Assembly (NCBI GenBank): GCA_903813345.2
Contig: CAIIXF020000005.1
Span: 5,113,375 to 5,177,374, forward strand
DNA length: 64,000 nucleotides
Direction of reading: 5' to 3'
Origin: Owenia fusiformis
Lineage: Eukaryota > Annelida > Polychaeta > Sabellida > Oweniidae
Part shown: in pieces, positions 54,199 through 64,000 of the stretch
Layout: every line of letters starts with the position of its first letter
Numbering within the stretch: the first letter of the stretch is position 1
The notes under the pieces: generated by a model
Database searches by the model: none
What the model saw: only the letters and a program-made list of their open reading frames with translations
Told to the model about the DNA's origin: nothing
Translations under genes and position numbers: made by a program

Positions 54199-55168
54199 TA
54201 GGGTGTCTCAAAAAAATGTACCCAAAAGTATATCAACACCATAGACAAACCAATCAATATTTTCAGACATTTTTTGCATGGTCTTGTAGATAAAAGATGA
54301 AAGTTTTTTCCCCTATACACAGTTTTTAATTCAGTTTTGCCTTTTTGATACTAAACCTGTTACCGTTGACACCACATATTCAATGTAACCTCATATTTCG
54401 ATGACAGTCTGTATCATTACTACTACATTATTCATCACATTTGATATTTCTGGTGGAATGTTTTGATTTCTGTTCGGATGCTGGTCTTAAGTTGTTCTAG
54501 GTCTCTTAGCTTGGGTTTAGCATAAAACTGGTCCTTCAAATAGCCTCAAAGAAAAAAGTATGGACCGTCAAATATGGTGAATAAGGGAGGGAGATATACA
54601 GAGAGGTCAGAGGTTCAAGAAACTGCATTGGTTGCGATTCTAATGTAGCTTTTGTTGTGTGTATCAATTTGAGACCACTGTGTTTTCATTTGGATATCAT
54701 TTGGTCTCTAGGCTAGCCTGCCTAACTCTGGAAGGTAACTCCTGAATCATTTGCCGATAATTGACCTGATTATCTGTGTTTGTTCTGCCATTGTCGTCCT
54801 CAAACATCTTTCTCTGTGGCTATTTGAAGGAGTGGTTTAATGCTCATTCCAAGCAAAAAGACCTAGAACAACTTAAGGACAACATCCAAAGAGAAATCCA
54901 AAACATTCCACCAGAATTATTATCAAATGTAATGAACAATGAATCAGTAAGGATACAGGCTGTCATCGAAAAATGAGGTTACATCGATTATGTGGTGTAA
55001 AGGGTAAAGGGTTAAAGCATCAAAAAGACATGACTGAAATAAAAATGGTGTATTGGGGAGAAAACTTTCAAGTTTTGGCTACATGACCATGCAAAAGATG
55101 TCTGAAAATATTGATTGGTTTATCTGTGCTCTTGATATACTTTTGGGTACATTTTTTGAGACACCCTG
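54199..55168. mobile_element. Mariner-like palindrome made of two transposase 3' halves
   Basis: Ends TAGGGTGTCTCAAAAAAATG and its near-complement, flanked by TA. Each arm (about 54199-54590 on minus and 54780-55168 on plus) carries the transposase C-terminus; the plus arm reads FLCGYLKEWFNAHSKQKDLE and onward to VIEK, stop. The minus arm has stops. The element is a head-to-head fusion unable to make a transposase. Confidence 0.8.
54770..54976 (+). pseudogene. Mariner transposase C-terminal fragment
   Basis: FLCGYLKEWFNAHSKQKDLE, LKDNIQREIQNIPPELLSNV and an ending in VIEK match the W/CGYLK...L..L...I...I.P..L..V pattern at the end of mariner transposases. It lies in the right arm of the palindrome. 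Confidence 0.7.
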
Positions 55169-55659
55169 TATATCAATTTTATCTTTTCATGTTATTACAA
55201 TTTAACAATGTTATTACAATTTAGTACAGTAAGTGTAAGATAATTTTGAATCATTTAATGTTGATGTTTGATGTCATACAATAAAGTTTTTATATTTCCT
55301 GCTAAGAGCCTCATGGGCCATAGTCCAATTAACATTTTCATTTCAAATTTCCTTTTCTTGGAAGTTTTGAGCCAAATAATAGCAGTTGTAGTCATTTCCC
55401 ATGAGGCTAATAGGGAACTCCACTATTAAATGGCCAAATTCAATTCAATTTGAGAAGAGATAAGTGTACCTATGTACCATTTATGAGCCTATTTATTCTA
55501 GACAAACACTTTATGATCAACTAAAACATGCAACAAATCAAGAAACTACAAATGGGTCTTTGACCTTTATTTATTACAGTCCGAGCAGATATTTCCTGAC
55601 GAAAATGCCCATATTATGAAACACCAAGTGTATATTTAATTACAAGTATAAGTATTATA

Positions 55660-57326
55660 CAGAGTTGTCCAAAAATTGAACCCCTGCAACGGGCCATATT
55701 TCCCTTATTACTTGCAGGAATTATTTCATATTTTCACATGTTGTAGAGGAAGGTCTAAAATGTATGTTGGTACCATACATTTTTCTTAGTCTTGAAAGGA
55801 GCACGTAGGTTATCGCAAACAATTTCAAACGATTCTAACTTGAATTATGAATATTTTCTGATCATGAACATGGGTGTATCTTTTAGATCCATTCATTATC
55901 TTCAAGAAAAGTATATATAATGATAATTTAGTTAATCAGACCTAAGTGATATTGAAGGGGCAATGGACCAATCAACACACTTTTTCAAAAATGTTGACCT
56001 AGTTTTCACCAAAAATGCAACCCATTATTATATTGTTGAATGCATAGTTAGAATGTGCTTTGAGACATGTTCGATTTCCTAAAAGGAAAATTTGATTGCT
56101 CCAGGGACTTTAAAGATATTCAATTTGGATGACCAAAATGAACTGAAACCAATGGATAGCATGAGATTTTTCAATGGAGAAATAACATGGGGAACACTTA
56201 TCTTAATGCAATTAAGTTTTTCTTTCAAGAACTATTTGATACATCAAAATAAAGAATAGTAATGCATTAAACATTGTAAAAAATGATTGCATTTTTGGTG
56301 AAAATGGGGTCAACATCTTCAAAATGGGGTCAAAAAGTGTGTTGATGGGTTAATTGCTAGTTAAATATCTCCGAGTATGTTTGAATTTATTATTACTGTG
56401 CATAATTTTCTTAGAGATAATGAATTGATCTTAAAGATAAACTTGTATTCATTGTCAGAAAATAGTCATAATCCAAGATATAACCTTCTGAAATTGTTTG
56501 CGATAACCCACGTGCTCCTTTGCAGAAATTATAAACCCTAACCAAATATTACTGAAAATGGATAAAATGTGATTTTTAATATCCGCGATTCTTCAACCCT
56601 TCAACACCCTTCCCCTGACATTTTTTAAGCTGCAGTCTTAAAGAACTAATTGTTCAATTTTGAATCCTGCACATTATGGCTTAAAACTAGCATCCTACCT
56701 TTGATAGTTATTGTGATCCAAAGAAATGTTCTAAGCTTCCATAGACGAAAACATTTTCCAGTGAAATCGCGATTATACCCCAATATGATCTTGTAATGTC
56801 AATATCATGGACCAATTCTAATGAGATATGGCTCAAAATTGAATATAGGATTTTCTTTTGATTTTCTAAAGATATTTGATGAAGAGTTTCTCAGATTCCC
56901 GATCACAGGGGGCAACATCCTTCCACAAGAGCCCCCCCCCCCTCTGTAAGTAACATACCCCTGAGCTGTTGAATGGTTAAAACTGCTTCAAAATGATCAA
57001 TGAAAGTGTGAAATGTGTTTTTTGCTTAAATATTGTCCCTTTTGTCATAGGGTTTTAAACTTGGATCTGTAACTGAAAGCTGTTTTAAGATCATCAAATG
57101 TGTTTCAACGATTACCGTGAATCACATTGGCAAAATTTTGCACAATACTTATTTTCATGTTTGTTAAACTCTTGTAATTTCTTCAAAATTTAAGACTGAT
57201 AATAAATTATGGCATCAACCACAATTTTAGACTTTTCTCTACAACATAATAAAATATGAGCCTATTCATGCAAGTATTAAGGAAAATATAGCCTGTTGCA
57301 GGGGTTCACTTTTTTGGACCACCCTT
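55660..57326. mobile_element. 1.67-kb Tc1/mariner-type foldback
   Basis: Left end CAGAGTTGTCCAAAAATTGA and right end TTTTTTGGACCACCCTT, both followed inward by ACCCCTGCAAC words, with TA on both sides. No transposase seen. It contains a second foldback. Confidence 0.7.
55795..56521. mobile_element. 0.73-kb foldback nested in the 1.67-kb element
   Basis: Ends AAAGGAGCACGTAGGTTATC and its near-complement (GATAACCCACGTGCTCCTTT). Inner pairs such as TCAACACACTTTTTCAAAAA and TCAAAAAGTGTGTTGATG continue the palindrome. Confidence 0.75.
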
Positions 57327-57460
57327 TATGTTTAAAGGTGTACTTTCACGTATGCGCGAAATCTCTCTAGTAGATTATCCTACACTTACAATAGGACGGC
57401 ACATTGAAAAAAAAACATTGTTGTTTTAAACTTTATATGAAAGTGGTGTATACCAATATA

Positions 57461-58239
57461 CGAGGGGTGATCAGGAATTCCTGGACCGTTGGCTCTATTT
57501 TTGCCATTTTTATTCTTTCTAACACCCCAGTCACATTTGTCGCACGGCGGCAGTACGTCGACCGTAGTTCAATTTAATCACTACGCTCGCCTTGCGGCCT
57601 CCGTACGGCGTATCCAGTTTTTTACAGGCCGCAGGGTCGCCGTAGAAATTATAACTCGGAGTTATAATATTTGTTCATTTCTGAGGTCCTCGTAGAAATC
57701 AACAAGATTGACTCATTATTTGTCAATGTTTCACGATCACTTTTCACTTGATATTACATCCTAGCACTATGAATAACATTTATAAATTGTCCCGATGTAA
57801 ATAAAATTAAAAAAGGATCATTTATCAACAGAAATTTAAAATTCACCGTGCGGCTGCCGTGGGAAATGTGACTGCAAAAGTATCGGAGCACTGAAATTCT
57901 ACGGCGAGCGTAGAAAAGCTACTGACCGCAGAAATGATAGACCTCACGACGGCCATGGGAAATGTGACTGGGGTGTTAGTGATTTTTTCACATAATATAA
58001 TATGTCCTTACATCATCTAAAATAACTAGATTTTTCAAATTTGGTATTTTTCTGAGCTCCACCGTATTGCGTCACCGGTCACCATGGTAACAAAGTTAAT
58101 AGGATAATGAGGTCATAGAACAATGAATTATTAAGCTTCTTGGTGTGATCCTATATATTAGGGTAATATTATGTGAGAAAATCACTAGGAAAATGACAAA
58201 AATAGAGCCAACGGTCCAGAAATTCCTGATCACCCCTCG
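57461..58239. mobile_element. Mariner-type MITE (CGAGGGGTGATCAGGAATT ends) with insert
   Basis: Ends CGAGGGGTGATCAGGAATT and its complement, TA on both sides (57459-57460, 58240-58241). CGAGGGGTG-type ends are typical of mariner elements. A CACCCCAG-family element sits inside; without it the MITE is about 0.33 kb. Confidence 0.82.
57523..57975. mobile_element. CACCCCAG-family element, copy 4
   Basis: 453 bp, same ends and interior as copies 1-3, TAA before and TTA after. Nested in the mariner MITE. Confidence 0.85.
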
Positions 58240-58244
58240 TATGA

Positions 58245-60940
58245 CGTCATCGAACTACTTGTTTCTGGTCCGTTGACTACCATCTTTATGAGGTCCATTG
58301 AAATGGTAAACATTTAAACATTTGAAAATGAAAGTGATGGATAGTTTTACCTTTACACATAATTATCTTTATGATAACTGCTCGATTTCTTTCATGTAAA
58401 CTGCAATTTTAGACCCGACGCGTATTATAGAAATATTGTCAATGTATTTTAGGCCCACTGATTTTTAGGATAAATCAAACGAGAGGTCACGTGTGCGTAG
58501 AAGCGTGTCAGTATTTCAATTTGAAGAAATGAATAAAAGTTTTGACATTTATATTATTTGTGAAGCACCACCTTTACATAGAATTATTCTTATAATTTTT
58601 GCTTGGTTCATTCCATGAAAAATGCAATTATGGACCTGGAACACGTATCAAAGAAGTATTTAGCAATTGCGTTCAGTCTCATTGGTTTTTAAGGTAAATG
58701 AAATGAGCAAAACTGGAAAAGGTCATGTGAGTGTAGTTCTAAGCGTGTGAGTATTTAATTTTTAATAAATAAATTAAACTTTTGACATTTATTATATAAT
58801 AATAGGATTTTTTCATATTTATAATATTTTCTCCAATATATCTATGGTGAATCATCTTTACACAGAATTATTTTTCGATTCAAGTTTAGTTCTTTCTATT
58901 AGAAATACATCGCTTAGATTGGTTCTCTATGTAAAACTGTAATGAGATTTTTATGTTTTGAATCGCATAAAAAAGATAATGTCACATGTGCGTGAATGCA
59001 CGTCAATATTATCTTATTTTAAAAACTGAATTATGATTTTGACATTTTCACAAGCTTTAAACCTTTGGCACGTGTGCGAAAAAGTTTAACACATTTTTAT
59101 TTTACATATCTATGATCTATGATATATTACTATGTAAAGCACTATTTTCAACATAATTGCTAGGTTAATTCAATAAGCAATTCTGAGGTTTATTTGAACT
59201 TAAAATCTATAGCAGATATAATTCGAACAAATCTTTTAAAATTCAAGAGGAAATTAAATCAAATCAAAATAAATCTGACAATGGAATCTGAATTTTAAAT
59301 AATTTACCAAATGCCGTTGTCTTTGTAAATTATCCCAAATTCAGATTCCGTTGTCATTGACGATATCGAAGACGCTGTATTGTGGCGATTCACGACCCAA
59401 TTTGATCGAAATTGGGATTCCATATGATACATTATCACATAATTAGCAACGATAAAGTCCCATGAAACGAGGACAAAGTGATTGAAGAATTGAAGCGACG
59501 GTTATGTCCGCCATTTGTGACAACGGTATCTGACTTATCCTTATCCTTGTGACAATTGTGTTGACACGAGTGGGTCACTTCACAAAGCTTTTTCAATAGC
59601 ACTTTGATTAATGAAACAATAAAAAGAGCTCTAAAGAACTCTTCGTAAATTGGGACTTCATTCTTGGTCTTCGAAGTTGAAGCGCCGACGTTAAACTGGC
59701 TGAAACGGGCATAAACCTAGCCACTTCTGATCAACTCCATGACAGTTTGCGTTGTGTTTCGAAACGTATACGTACTGTATTTGCAAATATGATATTCTCC
59801 AAACGAAACAAACTCGGTAAAAAGTTTTAAAGTCTTGCATTTAAACTTTCAACCACTTTGGCTTTTCATAGTCTTACCCAGTGTTATCAAGATGTGGTAT
59901 GTGAAACTTTTTTTTTTAATTTCAAAAAGTGGTTTTATCAAATTTATTTCAAACAATTCTAGAGGTCACACATTTCTTTTGATAAGCGACAATTTACACA
60001 ATTGCATATAACATTCATCCTCATAGGTCTTTAGTTGAGAAAAGTAAGACAGTAAGTTGATAAATAAGCGAGAAATGAACTAATCCATGCATGAAAATGG
60101 TTAAGAGAAAATGCGTTTGAAAATTTTAGTTCTCATAGAGACCACAGGTAGATTTTTTAAAACATAATACATTCTTCTTTTCAACCTAGTTGGACAATCA
60201 ACATTGTAATTATTGTATATTAAAGGGTTAAGTCATAGTTATGATAAATCAAAACGAATCGAAGGACGCTTGATAGCAACTGATGTCATCGTGTTCTTCA
60301 CTCATCGTTTTTAGTCTAAATGAAACATCTATGCATACAAAACTTGATTTGAATATTAAATTAAGTCTGTTGAACAATGCGCACATACTTGTGCGTTATA
60401 AACGACTATCAATATGCCTTTCGAATTCCTAGAGTGTCTCTTTCTCCATAAGGAATTTTCTGATATTTCAGATTTCTATAGCCATTACTATATCTAATAT
60501 ATAATAGGATTTAATTGCACTGATCCCCTTTTAGGACCAAACGTACATCCAACTTACGATTTTCAGTATTAACTTTTAAAAAAACAAACAGGCACATTTT
60601 TAGAAAATTCTTATTTTTATATATCTAGCCATTATTCGCACACGAAAACTCTCACTGGCTGCCTATATTACCACCTTGCCGGGCCAGTTCTAGGGGATTT
60701 AGTGCTAGTTTAGAAGGCGTTCATTTTACTATATCGACCTGAGCAATATGTGACGTCATAGTGGTGATCAAGAATGCATTTCAGACCGATCGAGAATGCA
60801 TTTAACGACCAGCAATTTTCCCCGGGAAACTAGATATGGTTCAGTGCGTAAGATTTTCTTGCTGTTTCTTTCCTGGTCGTTAACGGTGGTAATAATACTA
60901 ATAACGTCATTTCTGCCTTCGGCCCTCGGTCCAATATTTC
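58245..60940. other. Intergenic, no gene seen
   Basis: Contains imperfect repeats of about 300 bases (ACGTGTGCGTAGAAGCGTGT-type lines at 58490, 58730 and 58990). 59640-59830 is a broken copy of the antisense block at 51.8 kb, and 60220-60390 belongs to the duplicated unit. 60690-60900 has an inverted AACGACCAG...CTGGTCGTT pair. Confidence 0.45.
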
Positions 60941-61203
60941 ACTTTATTATATCACTATCTAGCTAGCGACAGTATGATTGGTCAAAACCGGGTCAAATGT
61001 CTGGCGATATTCAATGGCAATGCTAATCAGATAAGACAACCGTGAGATATCTAGCGATATCCCACGCTCCCGGGAATTTTCAAAGAATTTGTTTTCGTTC
61101 AGTGTAAATAATTTAGTTCAGTGTAAGTCAAGATGGCAGACGAACCGAGTAGATTCAATGTATTTCAATGTTAACCTATTACTTAATAATATTAGGGATG
61201 TTT

Positions 61204-61386
61204 AGCTAGACAGTGATATAATAAAACAAATATTTCACTCTATTTTCGGTGAATACCTGTAGCACTTTCACACTGGTGATATTCCACTTGCCCTTCGGGC
61301 TTCGTGGAATATCACTTGTGAAAGATGAACAGGTATTCACCTCAATAGAGTGAAATATTTGTTCATTATTATATCACTATCTAGCT
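61204..61386. mobile_element. Foldback MITE (GTGATATAATAAAAC family), copy 2
   Basis: 183-bp hairpin, ends AGCTAGACAGTGATATAATA and the near-complement TATATCACTATCTAGCT, apex GCCCTTCGGGC. Confidence 0.88.
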
Positions 61387-61625
61387 AGCGACAGTATGAT
61401 TGGTCAAAACCGGGTCAAATGTCTGGCGATATTCAATGGCAATGCTAATCAGATAAGACAACCGTGAGATATCTAGCGATACCCCACGCTCCCGGGAATT
61501 TTCAAAGAATTTGTTTTCGTTCAGTGTAAATAATTTAGTTCAGTGTAAGTCAAGATGGCAGACGAACCGAGTAGATTCAATGTATTTCAATGTTAACCTA
61601 TTACTTAATAATATTAGGGATGTTT

Positions 61626-61785
61626 AGCTAGACAGTGATATAATAAAACAAATATTTCACTCTATTTTCGGTGAATACCTGTAGCACTTTCACAAGGTGA
61701 TATTCCACTTGCCCTTCGGGCTTCGTGGAATATCACTTGTGAAAGATGAACAGGTATTCACCTCAATAGAGTGAAATATTTGTTC
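61626..61785. mobile_element. Foldback MITE (GTGATATAATAAAAC family), copy 3
   Basis: Almost identical to copy 2, with the right terminus cut at GAAATATTTGTTCAAT. Confidence 0.85.
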
Positions 61786-61989
61786 AATATTGCACTTCGA
61801 AATGACGTTATTGTACTTTTATAAACAGCTATCAAAATGGCTATACTAATTATGAATTTGTCTGATATTGCAGATTTCTATAGTTTATATATTGACTTTA
61901 AAAACACTTAACAGGCACATTTCTAGTTGACAGATATTTCCGTATATAACTTAATGGGTAAATGTAATAAAAATGTATTGAATATATTA

Positions 61990-62740
61990 AAAAGAAAATA
62001 TTTTATATTTATTTTTTATTTATTTATTTTACTATCATATTCATTTAGTATTACATTAACAGTGTTGGCACTTGATACCCATAAAAGGGCATATCAGTGC
62101 TAAAATCTAAAGTTGTACAATATAAAAATATATTACAATTTATATGAATTGAATAAAGCAAGAAATACAATTATAGATATCATGCCAGTTCATGTTATAA
62201 AATACGACAATATACAACAATGCCTGCACATAAACAATTCAAAAGTGAAAAATACAAACATAATACAATTGTGGAAGAATAACAATACATGCTCATGGCT
62301 CAGTAACTATTTATTAATATTTTTTTGTAATTGTATTTAAAGGAGTAAAATGATGGTAGAGATTGAAGGGATGTTGGTAGTTTGTTCCATATTATTGTTC
62401 CAGAGTATTGAACTGATTTTTTTGTTAAGTTTGATTTAAATTTGCATGGGATAATGTGATGGATTTGTCTCGTGGTACGAGTGTGTCTGAAATTGAAATA
62501 CTGTTTAAATAAATGGGAAGGAAAATGTGCTGGTTCTTTAACTATATTAAACATGAATTTTGCTTTTTCTAATTTATGAATATCAAAGATAGTTAATATA
62601 TGTAATTGCTTGAATAGTGGTAAACTTGGGTTTAGTAAATCTAAATTTAAAGATAATTTGACAAATTCTTTTTGAATTGCATAAATCTTGTCTAATAAAA
62701 ATTTGTTGGCATTTCCTCATATGATGTTAAAATATTGATT
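61990..62740 (-). pseudogene. LINE 3' end, antisense, with one nonsense codon
   Basis: On the minus strand the frame reads NII, stop, GNANKFLLDKIYAIQKEFV, later LFKQLHILTIFDIHKLEKAK, YFNFRHTRTTRQIHHIIP, and ends YSGTIIWNKLPTSLQSLPSF to the TAA at 62300. This is the C-terminal end of a Jockey/L2/CR1-type reverse transcriptase, where the usual WGNA has TGA for Trp. The 3' UTR ends in ATAAATAAATAAAAAATAAA. 5'-truncated. Confidence 0.85.
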
Positions 62741-62744
62741 TTCA

Positions 62745-63590
62745 AAAAGTCAATATATGAAGTATAGAAATCTGCAATATTAGAAAATATCACGGTGGAC
62801 CTTTGGAGAAAAGACACTTTGGTAAAGCGGTTTATAGCGGTTTATAGCCAATGGGGATTTTCGGTCAACTCATTGGCCAAATATATTAGGAATAAGAAAA
62901 TTTTAGAAAGTGCCTGTTTGCTTTTTTAAAAGTCAATATGTTAACTACATAAATATTATCCACTGGGACCACTTTTTAACACCACCTCGAAAGATATATC
63001 AAAAATATATGTATAAATGATACTTTAGTCAAAAATGGGGCTTTATATATAGCATAGGCAATTGCCGTTTTCAGTATTTCGAACCTCTTATTCTATTATT
63101 TGTGAAAGTGAAAAATTGTGAGTCCGATGCAAATCTCATGACAAGTAGTGAAAGAAACTTTAAAAACTAATGATTCTGTTTTTACTAAATCATGTTACTA
63201 AAAAACTGGCAAAAGATTGGAGCAATGATTTAAGCTCTGCTCTAGGCCACACATTTTGTGATACAATTTTGACAATAATGATTGTAAAAGAAGGAATTAT
63301 AATATATAAATGCATAGAATAACAAACGAGTAAATGATCAGACAAATAAAGAGTTAAAGTTCCCTTAGAAAATATAAAGTATCATTATTAATATTTTTAA
63401 TTCAACACCAGTAATTTGACAATTGGAAAACAAAGAGAAAACAAAGAGAATCTAGATACGTATTATGTGATAACCATCTCATTCTGAATATTATTGCCAT
63501 ATTTTGTGAGATGTGCGTTATGTCTTGTTTGCACAGTGGCGCCCAATGTACCATGGATTACGATTGGTTTGAACAATGAGATGTAAAACG
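62745..63590. repeat. Repeat flank before Ly6 copy C
   Basis: 62745-62795 is an inverted copy of 61855-61905, so the LINE lies within an older foldback. 63170-63270 matches 28020-28160 and 48480-48590, and 63530-63660 matches the block at 49220-49360. Confidence 0.6.
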
Positions 63591-63594
63591 TTTT

Positions 63595-63802
63595 AAACAT
63601 TTCTTGGCACATATATCAAATGCTTGCTCTTGCTCCCATCCATACTTGACAAAAACTCGTTTATAAATATTGAAAATCCATGCCGACCGGGAAATTCTTT
63701 CGATCATCATTTAGTATTTAAGTTCATGTTTAGATTGTGATGTTACACTTCCTGGGAGGAGAATTCGATTTGCATATTCACAAAGGACCATAGAAGAATA
63801 TA
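63595..63802 (+). promoter_or_regulatory. Conserved promoter block of Ly6 copy C
   Basis: Nearly identical to 49300-49511. TATTTAAG at 63715-63722 lies 81 bases from that box's end to the ATG, as in copy B, and CACAAAGGACCATAGAAGAA directly precedes the start. Confidence 0.55.
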
Positions 63803-63878
63803 ATGATGATCATGCTGATGACATTTGTTGCAACGATGTGCTTGATTGCTAGAACACGAGGGTATCTTGGTCACGAAG
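63803..63878 (+). CDS. Ly6-like gene copy C, exon 1 (rest beyond window)
   Basis: Encodes MMIMLMTFVATMCLIARTRG and YLGHE, then a GTTTGT donor after one base, exactly as in copy B exon 1 (76 bases). The signal-peptide core is conserved; an Arg at residue 17 replaces Gly. Downstream exons are not in the window. Confidence 0.7.
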
Positions 63879-64000
63879 GTTTGTTTTTTTCATTTAACTA
63901 CTTAAACAAGGCATTAACATGACAAAATGTCACCAGCTAGTTGCTCACAATATTATGATTTCAATCTAAAGTCGGATTTGAATTTCCGAGAACTTGTAGC

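Larger units (their letters stand above)
60945..61788. repeat. 422-bp tandem duplication, two near-identical copies
   Basis: ATCACTATCTAGCTAGCGAC begins at 60951 and again at 61373. The copies differ by only a few bases, so the event is recent. Each unit ends in the foldback MITE. Confidence 0.92.

Noticed and set aside
62113-62340. 75-codon plus-strand frame
   Set aside because: Antisense of the 3' UTR and end of the minus-strand LINE.

Overview
This window is eukaryotic nuclear DNA: multi-exon genes with GT-AG introns, an AT-rich background, a rhodopsin-type GPCR, secreted Ly6/uPAR-like genes, and very dense DNA transposons, MITEs and LINE remnants. The gene types point to an invertebrate metazoan, plausibly a marine lophotrochozoan such as a mollusc or brachiopod. 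The species is inference. No bacterial operons, rRNA or CRISPR arrays were seen.

1-11.4 kb (minus strand): the 5' part of a large WD40-repeat protein gene. I rebuilt 19 consecutive coding exons whose phases all agree, giving a 902-residue open frame that leaves the window at base 1. Its introns hold a 24-bp and a 28-bp minisatellite, an array of AAGGTCA motifs, a miRNA-sized hairpin, tandem copies of two exon edges including their splice sites, a hAT-type MITE with a perfect 8-bp target duplication, and a truncated Crypton/DUF3504-like fragment.

11.4-19.4 kb: mostly repeats, including a 2.2-kb foldback element with about 540-bp arms and a tRNA-like relic inside, and two LINE 3' ends (15.7-16.4 and 18.0-18.7 kb). 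One well-formed orphan coding exon lies on the minus strand at 19.05-19.22 kb. 19.39-20.48 kb: a single-exon class A-like GPCR of 362 residues.

21-42 kb: a transposon-rich interval. It contains a SINE inside a foldback element, elements with TIRs beginning CACGGTG (5-bp duplication) and CACTGGG (4-bp duplication), a mariner-type transposase fragment, and a three-level nest: two CACCCCAG-family elements, one inside the other, the inner one holding a 5.0-kb CACTG-ended element. Several short foldbacks are flanked by TTA.

37-64 kb: a segmentally duplicated Ly6/uPAR-like gene cluster. Copy B (49.51-53.52 kb) is complete: a signal-peptide exon plus two cysteine-rich exons, 129 residues. Copy A (42.12-46.04 kb) has no recognisable exon 1, and its exon 2 is split by a 3.4-kb element with about 0.88-kb inverted arms and an AAT duplication. 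Copy C begins at 63.80 kb and runs off the right edge. Each copy carries a related promoter block (TATTTAAG about 80-90 bp before the ATG in B and C). Mariner-like elements, nested foldbacks, a 422-bp tandem duplication and an antisense LINE fill the gaps.

The host genes do not form one pathway. The unifying theme is recurrent local duplication and transposon insertion shaping a small secreted-protein family.
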